The notes beneath the pieces were generated by a model. That model ran no database searches. It saw nothing but the letters and a program-made list of their open reading frames with translations, and was not told the DNA's origin. A stretch of 15,209 nucleotides of DNA from Lachnospiraceae bacterium. Its GTDB lineage: Bacteria; Bacillota; Clostridia; Lachnospirales; Lachnospiraceae. The DNA lies in NCBI GenBank assembly GCA_009787745.1, contig WQST01000034.1, forward strand, positions 1-15,209, in the 5' to 3' direction. This document shows, one piece after another, positions 1 to 8,017 of the stretch (position 1 is its first letter; each line of letters begins with the position of its first letter). Position numbers and translations under genes: made by a program.

Positions 1-872
1 GGACAGTTTTCGCGAAAACATCTTTGGTGGGAAGTGAGCCCGGCTGGACACTTAACACGGCTCATAATGTACTGTCCGGAATGCCGCAAGATGCCAAACT
101 TTTCGATATGGTAACCCGTTCGGTAATTCTAAAGAATGCTTTGATATATAGCGGTAATCAATTCGTTGATTGGGAAGCCGGTGAATGTCATTTCGATGAT
201 GATGCATTTATTCACCTGCTTGAATTTTTGAAGGAATTTCCTGAGGAAATCGATTACAATGCGGATAACCAAAGCCCTGATAGTGATTTTCGGGAAAACA
301 GGGTTCTGGCGATAATGGGTCAGATCGGGAACCTGCGTGATTATAACCGCTTATCAAAAGGGATGTTCGGCGAAGAAATCACGATGATTGGTTTCCCGTC
401 AGATAACGGAATGGGAGCGGCAATCAACACGATGCAATCATTCGCTCTTTCTTCTAAATCAAAGAATATTGAAGGGGCATGGGAGTTCTTGCGCTTTTAT
501 CTGACAGACGAATACCAAGAGTCGCCTAATAGCGTTTATATGTTACCTATTAGCCGTAAAGCATTTGACCAAAAGGCTAAGGAAGCAACGGAGAAGGCTT
601 ATTATCTTGATGAAAACAATAATAAGGTTGAATTTGATGATATTTATTACCTTGACGGGCAGGAAATAACCCTTTCGCTGATGTCGCAAGCCGAGCTTGA
701 TAAATTGGTTAGTTATATTATGGCGGTTGATACTGTCGGTGAATACAATGAAATAATCGCTAATATTATTGATGAAGAAGCGGCGCCTTATTTTGCGGGT
801 CAGAAAAGTGTTCTTGACGCGGCGGAGATTATTCAGAGCAGGGTGCATATTTATGTGAATGAATTGCAGTAA
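1..872 (+). CDS. ABC transporter extracellular solute-binding protein, family 1 (C-terminal part)
   Basis: The reading frame is open from the left edge (first full codon at 3) to TAA at 870-872, so the gene is cut by the window and its signal peptide and N-lobe are missing. About 290 residues remain. The TTG at 24 is only an internal codon. Features typical of the periplasmic-binding fold of MalE-like proteins are visible: an aromatic and glycine-rich ligand-lobe stretch near the beginning (SEPGW), a segment reading IGFPSDNGMGAAI, the helix with GAWEFLRFYLTDEYQ, a segment with LPISRKAFDQ, and a final amphipathic helix ending QSRVHIYVNELQ. By family knowledge it would be a lipid-anchored receptor on the outer face of the membrane that hands a sugar or similar solute to an ABC permease. 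The ligand cannot be read from the sequence. It converges on ftsY with only 8 bp between the stop codons. Confidence 0.8.
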   Translation, partial: TVFAKTSLVGSEPGWTLNTAHNVLSGMPQDAKLFDMVTRSVILKNALIYSGNQFVDWEAGECHFDDDAFIHLLEFLKEFPEEIDYNADNQSPDSDFRENRVLAIMGQIGNLRDYNRLSKGMFGEEITMIGFPSDNGMGAAINTMQSFALSSKSKNIEGAWEFLRFYLTDEYQESPNSVYMLPISRKAFDQKAKEATEKAYYLDENNNKVEFDDIYYLDGQEITLSLMSQAELDKLVSYIMAVDTVGEYNEIIANIIDEEAAPYFAGQKSVLDAAEIIQSRVHIYVNELQ

Positions 873-880
873 ATGGTTAA

Positions 881-1822
881 TTATTTTACGCTTTCTTTGA
901 CATCGAAAAGGGCATCGACAAAGCTGTCGGCATCGAATTTCTGGAGGTCGGTTATTTTTTCGCCGACGCCGATGTATTTGACGGGGACGTTCATTTCTGA
1001 TTGAATAGCGATAGCGATTCCGCCTTTGGCGGTTCCGTCGAGTTTGGTCAGAATGATTCCGCTTAGGTCGGCCGTTTCGGCGAACTCGCGGGCTTGGTTT
1101 AAGGCATTTTGACCCGTGGTGCCGTCAAGGACTAAGAGGTTTTCGCGGTGGGCGCTCGGAAACTCTTTGTCGATAATGCGGTTGATTTTTTTGAGTTCTT
1201 CCATCAGGTTTTTTTTGTTGTGGAGACGCCCTGCGGTGTCGCAGATTAGGACGTCGGCTTTTCTGGCTTTGCAAGCGCCGACGGCATCGTAGATAACGCT
1301 GGCGGGGTCGGCTCCTTCAGAACCGCCGATTAATGGCGCTCCCGCGCGCTCCGCCCAGGTCTCAAGCTGTTCTCCGGCGGCGGCACGGAAGGTATCGGCG
1401 GCGGCTAAGATAACTTTTTTGCCTTGATCGTTTAAGAGCGAGGCAATTTTCCCGATGGTGGTCGTTTTTCCGACACCGTTGACACCGATTACCAAAATAA
1501 TCGATTGCTTTTCTTCGAACTCATATGCGGCGGGAATGCCTGACATTTGTTCTTTGATGGTATCGATTAATAGTTGTTTGCATTCGCCCGGTTCTTTGAT
1601 GCGGTTTTCGCGGACTTGTGTTTTTAGTTTTCCGATAATTGCTTCTGAGGTGCGGACGCCGATATCACCCATAATCAGGATTTCTAAGAGTTCTTCGTAA
1701 AAATCTTCATCAATTTGGGAGAAGCCGCTGAAAACAGCATCAATACTGCTGACGATGTTGTTTCGGGTTTTGGTAAGGCCTTCTTTCAGGCGGCTAAAGA
1801 ATGATTTTTTTTCGTTTTCCAT
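881..1822 (-). CDS. ftsY: Signal recognition particle receptor FtsY
   Basis: A 313-residue SRP GTPase that docks ribosome-SRP complexes at the membrane together with Ffh. The N domain occupies roughly residues 1-90 and the G domain roughly 105-313. Visible GTPase motifs are the P-loop GVNGVGKT (113-120), the insertion-box motif DTFRAAAGEQL (143-153), DTAGR (195-199), the guanine-specificity motif TKLDG (259-263) and the closing GVGEK (285-289). A DGTTGQNA segment lies at 233-240. The protein lacks the long acidic A domain of E. coli FtsY and has only a short charged N-terminus with Lys and Phe residues, as is usual in Firmicutes. The start ATG at 1822 is preceded by GGAG with a 4-nt spacer. 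It is the last gene of the plsX-acpP-rnc-smc-ftsY operon. The usual next genes, ylxM and ffh, do not follow; a convergent transporter gene does. Confidence 0.97.
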   Translation of the reverse strand: MENEKKSFFSRLKEGLTKTRNNIVSSIDAVFSGFSQIDEDFYEELLEILIMGDIGVRTSEAIIGKLKTQVRENRIKEPGECKQLLIDTIKEQMSGIPAAYEFEEKQSIILVIGVNGVGKTTTIGKIASLLNDQGKKVILAAADTFRAAAGEQLETWAERAGAPLIGGSEGADPASVIYDAVGACKARKADVLICDTAGRLHNKKNLMEELKKINRIIDKEFPSAHRENLLVLDGTTGQNALNQAREFAETADLSGIILTKLDGTAKGGIAIAIQSEMNVPVKYIGVGEKITDLQKFDADSFVDALFDVKESVK

Positions 1823-1844
1823 GGTACTCCATATAAAATTTATG

Positions 1845-1873
1845 AGATATCCTTCGCTTCGCTCAGGATGACA
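1845..1873. repeat. Short palindromic intergenic repeat between smc and ftsY
   Basis: The 59-bp gap between smc and ftsY contains a small hairpin (ATCCT at 1849-1853 pairing with AGGAT at 1865-1869, loop rich in TTCGC) followed by GACA. A diverged relative with the same layout, a small hairpin ending in GAATGACA, lies at 13712-13746. Two copies sharing both hairpin geometry and the trailing TGACA suggest a dispersed palindromic repeat family. The copy number elsewhere in the genome is unknown. Confidence 0.45.
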
Positions 1874-1881
1874 TGTTGTTA

Positions 1882-4800
1882 TTAATCGTCCAGTTCTTTT
1901 TCGACCAGTTTTACGCTGACCAGTGCTGATATGCCTTTTTCCTGCATGGTGATGCCGTATAGGCGGTCGGCTTTTTCCATTGTTCCGCGCCTGTGGGTAA
2001 TGACGATAAACTGCGTACTTTTAGCCAGTTTATGTAAGTAGCGGGCGAAGCGCCCAACATTGCTTTCATCAAGCGCGGCTTCGATTTCATCGAGGAGACA
2101 AAACGGCGACGGCTTTAGGTTTTGGATTGCGAAAAGCAACGCAATTGCTGTCAGGGCTTTTTCACCGCCCGAAAGCTGCATCATGTTTTGCAGTTTTTTG
2201 CCCGGGGGCTGGGCGATAATGCGGATGCCTGCTTCTAAGATGTCTTCATCCTCCATTAGTTCTAATGTTCCCTTACCGCCGCCGAATAATTCTTTGAATA
2301 CTTTATCAAATTCCTTGCCGATTTCGGCAAATTTTTCGTTGAATTGGCGGCGCATGGCGGTATCTAATTCTTCGATTATATCTTTTAGGGCTTTCTCCGC
2401 TTCAACCAAATCGTCATGCTGGGTCTTTAAGAAGGTATAGCGTTCCAAAACATTTTTGTAATCTTCGATTGCATTGACGTTGACATCGCCTAACTTTTTG
2501 ATATCTTCTTTCAGTGTTTGAATCTGACGTTTCATCGCACTGATTTCGCGTCTTTCATCGGCTTCATTAAGCGACTCTTCATTTGCGGTCGCAACCTGTG
2601 ACAGGGTCACTTCATATTCCGCCCACATGTAATTTATCTGGGACTCGATTTGTTCTTGTAAACGTTCTTTTTGCGCACCCAAACGGTATACTTCTTTGTC
2701 AAGGGTACTCATCCGCTCTGATAAAGCCTCGCGTTCACTGAAAAAATTCCGCTGTTTGGCGGTCAATTTATCTTTTTTCGCGATATCTTCTTTTAAGATG
2801 TTTTCTGTATCGCCCTGAGCAGTATGGGAAGCGGCGATCGTTTTTTCGATTTCGGCAATGTTTTCTTCCTTAACGCGAATCTCACCTTTAATCTTTTCGA
2901 TTGCTTCATTTATTTCTTTAAACTCTGCTTCAAGGCGGGTGATTTCACCATCAATACGGTCAATGTTCTGCTTGTGGAAACCTTGTTGTTGAAATAACTT
3001 TTCAACTACTACTTCATGTTCGGAAACTTTAAGCAAGCGTTCTGATTCTTCCTCACGACTGCCTTCAAGTTCTTTTTGGTAAACTCTTATTTCTTCCTCA
3101 ATGCGCTTTTCTAATTCTTCCGATTCTGAAAGTTCTTTTAGAATCAGTTCTTTTGCTTCATTAATTTCTTTAACTTGTCCGACGATTTCGGCTTCTTCGG
3201 AAATTAATGCGGCACTGCCTGAAAGGGCGGCTTCTTTTTTTTCGGTCGCTTTAATGACATTGAGCCTGGCGGTATTTTGTTCGATAAATTTTTCCTGTAA
3301 CTTAGTCTTGGTCTCTTCCAATTCTAAGCGGAAACGGTTACGGTTCGACTTGGTTTCGTCGATTCCTTTCATCAGTTCATCAATTTCCGTAAGGTATTGT
3401 TTAATTTTCGCTTCCGCTTCTTCGGTTTCGCGGTGACGGCTTAAGAGGCTTGACGAGTTCTTGTATGTTCCGCCGCTGATAGCTCCGCCAGGTACCAAAA
3501 GTTCACCGTCTAAAGTGACCATCCGAATGCCGTAGTCGTATTTCTTCGCAATTTTTACGGCATTATCAATATTGTCAACGACCAAAATACGACCCAGCAT
3601 CGCTTGTGCGACAGGGGTGTATTTCGATGCGGTATTTACTAATTTGTCAGCCATTCCGATAACGCCCTTTTCTTTTAGGGACTCGGGTTGCTTAAATTCC
3701 TGTATATTGACTAAGCTGGTCAACGGAAGGAAGGTCGCCCGCCCGCCTTTTTGTTCTTTCAGTAAACGGATTAAGCGTTTGGCGGTCTCTTCATCTTCGG
3801 TGACGATATTCTGGATATTGCCGCCCAGCGCGATTTCGATGGCGGTTTCGTATTTTTTGTCTACTTTGATGATATCGGCGACGACACCGATGATGCCGCG
3901 CTCGCTTTTCTTTTGCTCCATGATGCGCTTGACGGCGCCGCCGTAGCCTTCGTATCGTTCGGTCAAATTGTGAAGGGCTTCAAGCTTTGATTTTTCCTGA
4001 TGGTATTTTACTTGGGTGTCACGAAGCCTTCGATCTTTTTCGGCTAACTCTTCACGCATGAGGAATAATTTTTCCTCGATATCTGTCTGGGCGTCGTTTA
4101 GGTTTCTGATTAATTCGTTGATTTCTTCAAATTCTTTTTGTAACTTGGTAATCTCCGCTTCCTGCTCCTGCTCGTCGGATTTGGCGCGGATTAAGCGTGA
4201 ATTAAGTTCGGCTTTACGAATTACAATTTGTTCCAGCATCGTATCGTAGCGCCCGATTTTGGATTTAATCGTCGCGCGTGAATTAAGGGCATCGATGATG
4301 GTGTTTTTTCCGTCCTCGATTTTGTTATTAAACTCTTCTATTTTGGTTTGAACTGCCTGTAAATGCTCCTTCGCTTCGTTACGGACATTTTCGATTTCGG
4401 CGGCTTGCATGTCGATGATTTTTTTGTCGGCAATGATGGCCTCGCGGTCGATATTTTTGCTTTCGATTTCACCTTTGACCGTGCGAACGCGGTTGCCTAA
4501 ATGTTCTTCATTCCTGTTTCCGGCAATGATTTGTTCTTTTAGGACATTGATTTCTCCTGTCAGCTTTCCGCGCAGTAAACCTGTATCGGTTAAGGCATCA
4601 CGTTCTTTCTGGATGGTTTCTTCCAATAAATGAAGTTCCGCGTCGATTTCTTCGTACTCGACTTTTATTTTTTCGTATTTGGCGGATGTTTCTTTCAGTT
4701 CATTTCCTGCTAAATCAAACTTTTCGCCGGCATTTTTGATTTGTTCGGAAAGACGGTTATGTTCCAGTAAAAAAATACTGATATCAAGATTTTTCAGTTC

Positions 4801-5460
4801 TTCTTTTTTACGCAAATAGACTTTGGCGACTTCGGCTTGCTTTTCCAAAGGGCCTGTTTGCTTTTCAAGTTCGGTTATGATATCGCTGATTCTAAGCAGA
4901 TTGATTTTCTCATCTTCCAGCTTTTTCTGGGCGGCGTTTTTACGGCGTTTGAATTTAACGATTCCCGCGGCTTCGTCGAAAAGCTCTCGGCGCTCTTCGG
5001 GTTTACCGCTTAAGATTTTATCGATTTGACCCTGCCCGATTATTGAATATCCTTCTTTACCGATTCCGGTATCATAAAAAAGCTCGCTGATATCTTTTAA
5101 GCGGCAAGGAGTTCCGTTTAACAAATATTCGCTTTCGCCTGAACGGTAAATACGGCGGGCGACCGTTACTTCCTCGTATTCGATTGCCAGTTGGTGGTCG
5201 GAATTATCAAAGGTAATGGCGACAAAGGCATAGCTTAACGGCTTCCGCGCTTCCGTACCCGAGAAAATAACATCCTGCATCGAAGCTCCGCGCAGTTGCT
5301 TAATACGCTGTTCGCCCAAGACCCAGCGGACAGCGTCGGCGACATTGCTTTTGCCTGAACCGTTCGGGCCGACAATGCCTGTGATACCATTATGGAATTT
5401 GAAATTTATGCGATTCGCAAAGGACTTAAATCCTTGGATTTCGATAGTTTTTAGGTACAT
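1882..5460 (-). CDS. smc: Chromosome segregation protein SMC
   Basis: A 1192-residue condensin ATPase, the normal length for bacterial SMC. The N-terminal head has the Walker A motif GPNGSGKS at 31-38. Two long Lys/Glu-rich coiled coils run from about 165 to 500 and 690 to 1020. They flank a hinge at about 525-665, which contains glycine-rich segments such as YGGAVKRIMEQ and GGAISGGTYKNSS. The C-terminal head carries the ABC signature LSGGEKALTA (near residue 1096) and the Walker B and D-loop stretch LLDEIEAALDESN (near 1120). With ScpA and ScpB (not in this window) the dimer loads at parS and organises the origin region. The gene starts 10 bp after the rnc stop codon with only a weak purine-rich Shine-Dalgarno (GAAAG), which suggests translational coupling to rnc. 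Many open frames on the opposite strand are shadows of the coiled-coil codons. Confidence 0.98.
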   Translation of the reverse strand: MYLKTIEIQGFKSFANRINFKFHNGITGIVGPNGSGKSNVADAVRWVLGEQRIKQLRGASMQDVIFSGTEARKPLSYAFVAITFDNSDHQLAIEYEEVTVARRIYRSGESEYLLNGTPCRLKDISELFYDTGIGKEGYSIIGQGQIDKILSGKPEERRELFDEAAGIVKFKRRKNAAQKKLEDEKINLLRISDIITELEKQTGPLEKQAEVAKVYLRKKEELKNLDISIFLLEHNRLSEQIKNAGEKFDLAGNELKETSAKYEKIKVEYEEIDAELHLLEETIQKERDALTDTGLLRGKLTGEINVLKEQIIAGNRNEEHLGNRVRTVKGEIESKNIDREAIIADKKIIDMQAAEIENVRNEAKEHLQAVQTKIEEFNNKIEDGKNTIIDALNSRATIKSKIGRYDTMLEQIVIRKAELNSRLIRAKSDEQEQEAEITKLQKEFEEINELIRNLNDAQTDIEEKLFLMREELAEKDRRLRDTQVKYHQEKSKLEALHNLTERYEGYGGAVKRIMEQKKSERGIIGVVADIIKVDKKYETAIEIALGGNIQNIVTEDEETAKRLIRLLKEQKGGRATFLPLTSLVNIQEFKQPESLKEKGVIGMADKLVNTASKYTPVAQAMLGRILVVDNIDNAVKIAKKYDYGIRMVTLDGELLVPGGAISGGTYKNSSSLLSRHRETEEAEAKIKQYLTEIDELMKGIDETKSNRNRFRLELEETKTKLQEKFIEQNTARLNVIKATEKKEAALSGSAALISEEAEIVGQVKEINEAKELILKELSESEELEKRIEEEIRVYQKELEGSREEESERLLKVSEHEVVVEKLFQQQGFHKQNIDRIDGEITRLEAEFKEINEAIEKIKGEIRVKEENIAEIEKTIAASHTAQGDTENILKEDIAKKDKLTAKQRNFFSEREALSERMSTLDKEVYRLGAQKERLQEQIESQINYMWAEYEVTLSQVATANEESLNEADERREISAMKRQIQTLKEDIKKLGDVNVNAIEDYKNVLERYTFLKTQHDDLVEAEKALKDIIEELDTAMRRQFNEKFAEIGKEFDKVFKELFGGGKGTLELMEDEDILEAGIRIIAQPPGKKLQNMMQLSGGEKALTAIALLFAIQNLKPSPFCLLDEIEAALDESNVGRFARYLHKLAKSTQFIVITHRRGTMEKADRLYGITMQEKGISALVSVKLVEKELDD

Positions 5461-5470
5461 CTTTTTTCTT

Positions 5471-6181
5471 TCATTGTCGTTCGGTATTTATTTTTTTCAT
5501 GGCTTGCGAAGCGGCTTGCTGTTCGGCGGCTTTCTTGCTTTTACCGCTGCCGCTGCCAATTTTTTGGTCTTCCAGAAAAAGGTTAATGTGAAAGGCTTTA
5601 TTGTGTTCGGGCCCGCTGACAGAACTAAGTTCATATCTTAGTTTACCCAACCCGTTTTTCATGATATATTCCTGGATGGTGGACTTGCTGTCATGAAAGA
5701 GGTTTTTATCGGCTAAATCGGAGAGGATAAATTTGAAAACAAATTTCTTCGCGGCATCCAAGCCGCCGTCACGATAAATTGCCCCGATTAAGGCTTCCAT
5801 CACATCGGCGATGATGGAATCACGGCTACGCCCGCCGCTATGCTCTTCGCCCTTTCCAAGAAGGATGTATTGCCCCAGTTCAAGGTCTTTGGCACAGTGT
5901 GCCAAAGCCGGTTCGCAGACGGTTTGCGCTCTGGTTTTCGTGAGTTCTCCCTCCGCCATCTGCGGATAGGTGTCCATTAGATACTCACCTGTAATCAGGT
6001 CTAAAACCGCATCACCCAGAAATTCGATTCTTTCATAACTGGGCGGGCGGTTAATCATTTGTTCGTTTGCGTGGGAGGTGTGCGTTAGAGCCTGCTTTAG
6101 TAATAGCTTATCCTTGAATGTATATTCGATCCTCGATTCCAGATCGCTTAAGTTATCATTCCGAGGGTTATTAATTTGCAC
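5471..6181 (-). CDS. rnc: Ribonuclease III
   Basis: A 236-residue double-strand-specific endoribonuclease that processes rRNA precursors and structured mRNAs. The catalytic domain spans about residues 10-155. The signature ERIEFLGDAVLDL at 50-62 supplies E50, E53 and D57, and the second metal-binding pair is D126 and E129 in IIADVMEALIGA. A C-terminal dsRNA-binding domain follows (about 165-234) and ends with GSGKSKKAAEQQAA, the characteristic lysine-rich RNA-contact helix. All active-site residues expected for the family are present. The start codon is GTG at 6181, chosen because GGAG lies 7 nt upstream and the protein then has the usual length. It lies between acpP (32-bp gap) and smc (10-bp gap), a standard order in Firmicutes. 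Confidence 0.97.
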   Translation of the reverse strand: MQINNPRNDNLSDLESRIEYTFKDKLLLKQALTHTSHANEQMINRPPSYERIEFLGDAVLDLITGEYLMDTYPQMAEGELTKTRAQTVCEPALAHCAKDLELGQYILLGKGEEHSGGRSRDSIIADVMEALIGAIYRDGGLDAAKKFVFKFILSDLADKNLFHDSKSTIQEYIMKNGLGKLRYELSSVSGPEHNKAFHINLFLEDQKIGSGSGKSKKAAEQQAASQAMKKINTERQ

Positions 6182-6213
6182 TGATAATCTCCATTTGTAA
6201 TATTCAGATAAAT

Positions 6214-6444
6214 TTAGCCGAGTGCTTCTTTAATCAGGTTGACGGCATCTTCGATGGTCGTTACTGTTTCGGCTTGTTCGGCAGTTATTTCGATATTAAA
6301 TTCTTGTTCAATACCCATAATGATTTGGTATACGTCAAGAGAATCGACACCCAGATCATCGATAAAAGTCGTATATAGGGTAATCTCTTCCGTATGTACT
6401 CCCGCCACTTCGGCTATTATTTGCTTTAGTTTTTCAAGTTCCAT
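6214..6444 (-). CDS. acpP: Acyl carrier protein
   Basis: A 76-residue acidic helical protein that carries growing fatty acyl chains on 4'-phosphopantetheine. The attachment motif DSLD is clear, with the modified serine at residue 35 of the chosen start. The frame could begin at GTG 6450. ATG 6444 is preferred because AGAGG sits 5 nt upstream of it, whereas it would abut GTG 6450, and because the protein then begins MELEKLKQIIAEV, the usual ACP opening. The following helix, VYQIIMGIEQEFNIEI, is typical of helix II, which docks partner enzymes. It lies directly after plsX, whose product makes acyl-phosphate from acyl-ACP, so the pairing is functional as well as positional. Confidence 0.96.
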   Translation of the reverse strand: MELEKLKQIIAEVAGVHTEEITLYTTFIDDLGVDSLDVYQIIMGIEQEFNIEITAEQAETVTTIEDAVNLIKEALG

Positions 6445-6525
6445 ATCCACCTCTTGTTTTCACACCCATTTATTTAGTTAGGATATTATGTTCATTATCG
6501 CTTAACGTGAGGCACCTAGCTTATG

Positions 6526-7530
6526 CTACGAAAACAATCTTTCCTGTATCTTCTTTCCGACTTCTTGTTCTGTGAATTGAACGCATTGGAGTACGGCGTT
6601 TTTTATCTCGATAGCTTTAGCACTGCCATGGGTTTTGACGACGAGTCCGTTTAAACCCAGTAAAGGTGCGCCGCCATATTCTTCGGTGTCAAAAGCTTTC
6701 AGGGTTTTCTTAAGCGCCGGTTTAACGAGTAAGGCACCGATTTTCGCTCTGGCTGTTGACAGCATTCCCTTTTTTATTATCTTAATCATCGTCGCGCCGA
6801 CACCTTCGTAGAGTTTCAGGATGACATTACCGACGAAAGCTTCGCAGACAATAACGTCGGCGATTCCCGCGGGGATGTCACGGGCTTCGATACTGCCGAT
6901 GAAATTAATGTCGGGGCAGTTCTTCAGTAACGGAAAGGTTTCTTTAACGAGGGCATTGCCCTTTTCTTCCTCAGCGCCGTTATTAACGATGGCTACCTTG
7001 GGGTTTTCGATGCCGACGACATATTCCATATAGATGGAACCCAGTTGCGCGAACTGGATTAGGTGTTCGGGTCTGGCATCGACATTGGCGCCGCAATCGA
7101 TTAAGATGGATACCCCTGTCTCGGTCGGGATGAGTGGGGCTAAAGGCGGCCTTTTGATTCCTTTAATGCGGCCGACCAGGACTTGCCCGCCGACTAAGAC
7201 CGCTCCTGTTGACCCTGCGGAGATAAAAGCGTCACAGGTTCCTTCTTTGACCATGGTAAGACCCTTTACCAAGGATGAGTCTTTTTTCTTACGAATCGCC
7301 ATCACGGGCGGTTCGGCGGTATCGATGATTTCTTTTGCGTCAATTAAAACCACACGGTTTCGGTCGTATGATTTGCCTGTCAGTTCTTTTTCGATTAGTT
7401 CGGTGACGCCAACTAAGTATACTGTTACTTTATCACATTCATTTACGGCTAATAACGCGCCCTTAACGATTTCACACGGTGCGTTATCACCGCCCATTGC
7501 ATCTATTGCTACACAAATATTATCAGGCAT
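6526..7530 (-). CDS. plsX: Phosphate acyltransferase PlsX
   Basis: A 334-residue soluble, membrane-associated enzyme that converts acyl-ACP and phosphate to acyl-phosphate, the donor used by PlsY in phosphatidic acid synthesis. The family opening AIDAMGGDNAP is at 8-18. Other conserved segments are FISAGSTGAVL, LIDCGANVDARPEHL, and ICEAFVGN-like VCEAFVGNVILKL. The C-terminal part includes EYGGAPLLGLNGLVVKTHGSA, shown here only as the landmark pair GGAPLLG and KTHGSA. Length is normal. The ATG at 7530 has an AAAGGAAA-type binding site about 8 nt upstream. It is the first gene of the operon. The yceD-rpmF genes that commonly precede plsX in clostridia are absent; the repeat element at 7653-8046 lies there instead. 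Confidence 0.97.
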   Translation of the reverse strand: MPDNICVAIDAMGGDNAPCEIVKGALLAVNECDKVTVYLVGVTELIEKELTGKSYDRNRVVLIDAKEIIDTAEPPVMAIRKKKDSSLVKGLTMVKEGTCDAFISAGSTGAVLVGGQVLVGRIKGIKRPPLAPLIPTETGVSILIDCGANVDARPEHLIQFAQLGSIYMEYVVGIENPKVAIVNNGAEEEKGNALVKETFPLLKNCPDINFIGSIEARDIPAGIADVIVCEAFVGNVILKLYEGVGATMIKIIKKGMLSTARAKIGALLVKPALKKTLKAFDTEEYGGAPLLGLNGLVVKTHGSAKAIEIKNAVLQCVQFTEQEVGKKIQERLFS

Positions 7531-7562
7531 GAGTTTGTTTCCTTTTCAGTTCGGTTAATTTT

Positions 7563-7591
7563 AATATACTAAATGATGAGGGAAATGTCAA
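7563..7591 (-). promoter_or_regulatory. Sigma-A promoter of the plsX operon
   Basis: On the minus strand a perfect -35 TTGACA (7591-7586) is followed by a 17-nt spacer and TATATT (7568-7563). The predicted start of transcription is near 7556, giving a leader of roughly 25 nt before the plsX ATG. This is the strongest promoter-like sequence seen in the core region and explains transcription of plsX without upstream genes. Confidence 0.75.
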
Positions 7592-7681
7592 ATTTATATA
7601 GTAATATTGCGTTGTGGTTTTTGGGGGTGTGATTAGTAGTATGGATTGCCAGAAATACTGACGATTTTCACATCAGCGAGA

Positions 7682-7708
7682 TTGACAAATTAGTTCCCGA
7701 CATAAAAT
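7682..7708 (+). promoter_or_regulatory. Promoter in left arm of the inverted-repeat element
   Basis: TTGACA at 7682-7687 and TAAAAT at 7703-7708 are separated by only 15 nt. Compared with the right arm, 3 bp have been lost just before the -10, so this copy is probably weakened. It points rightward into the Rpn N-terminal fragment. Confidence 0.4.
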
Positions 7709-7728
7709 GAAGAAAGAAGGAACAGAAA

Positions 7729-7845
7729 ATGTCAGCAAACACTAAGTTTAAGAATTCCGTTTTTAATTTGCTCTTTAAGTTTAACAGACAACTAATTAAA
7801 ATTAGTATTAAACCAATTTTAATTAGTTATATTGAGTTTGTATAA
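7729..7845 (+). pseudogene. Truncated N-terminus of Rpn-family nuclease/putative transposase
   Basis: An ATG at 7729 with AAGAAGGAA upstream opens a 38-codon frame. Its first 16 residues read MSANTKFKNSVFNLLF, which matches the usual opening of Rpn-family (PD-(D/E)XK) recombination-promoting nucleases in Lachnospiraceae as I remember them. After that the sequence leaves the family pattern, enters an AT-rich hairpin at 7790-7828 and stops at TAA 7843-7845. The catalytic core is absent, so no activity is expected. The residual peptide could still be translated because promoter and binding site remain. Confidence 0.5.
7790..7828. repeat. Perfect 14-bp inverted repeat inside the element
   Basis: AACTAATTAAAATT (7790-7803) and its exact complement AATTTTAATTAGTT (7815-7828) surround an 11-nt loop. 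It lies between the two Rpn fragments. No T-run follows on + (GAG comes soon after), so it is not a standard terminator. It may be a remnant of element ends or a point where the two copies were joined. Confidence 0.6.
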
Positions 7846-7966
7846 GCAAAAGATACCGGAAATAATGATATCTTTTACACTGTAAAGCATCTTCCAAATT
7901 AAATTCTGTCATCAGCATATTCGCAACCTCCGATCCATTGGCTTCCAAAAACTCTTTCAGGATACA
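7823..7966 (-). pseudogene. Internal fragment of Rpn-family nuclease/putative transposase
   Basis: On the minus strand a frame from about 7966 to the stop at 7825-7823 encodes a peptide containing ILKEFLEANGSEVANML and MTEFNLEDALQ, the pattern found near the C-terminal linker of clostridial Rpn-family proteins. It is joined directly after the promoter, binding site and ATG of the right arm (ATG at 7967-7965), but out of frame. From that ATG the ribosome would read a different, short frame. A large internal deletion, removing the N-terminal and catalytic part, is the simplest explanation. The nuclease motif is missing. Confidence 0.55.
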
Positions 7967-7987
7967 TTTTCTGCTCCTTCTTTCTTC

Positions 7988-8017
7988 ATTATATTATGTT
8001 AGGAACTAATTTGTCAA
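7988..8017 (-). promoter_or_regulatory. Promoter in right arm of the inverted-repeat element
   Basis: A minus-strand TTGACA (8017-8012) with an 18-nt spacer to a perfect TATAAT (7993-7988). It points leftward into the element and toward the plsX promoter 400 bp away, but converges with the left-arm promoter. An AAGGAG binding site and ATG follow. Confidence 0.6.

Noticed and set aside
2060..5029. Several open frames on + opposite smc (for example 2060-2440, 3101-3436, 3572-3946)
   Set aside because: They have no ribosome binding sites, Ser-rich low-complexity translations, and mirror the Glu/Lys-rich coiled-coil codons of smc.
7034..7558. 174-codon + frame opposite plsX
   Set aside because: A shadow of plsX. 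No binding site, and the plsX frame has clear family motifs.
7561..7580. FapR-like operator (TTAGTA...) near the plsX promoter
   Set aside because: Only half of the expected inverted repeat is seen, and the second half does not match TACTAA, so it is not claimed.
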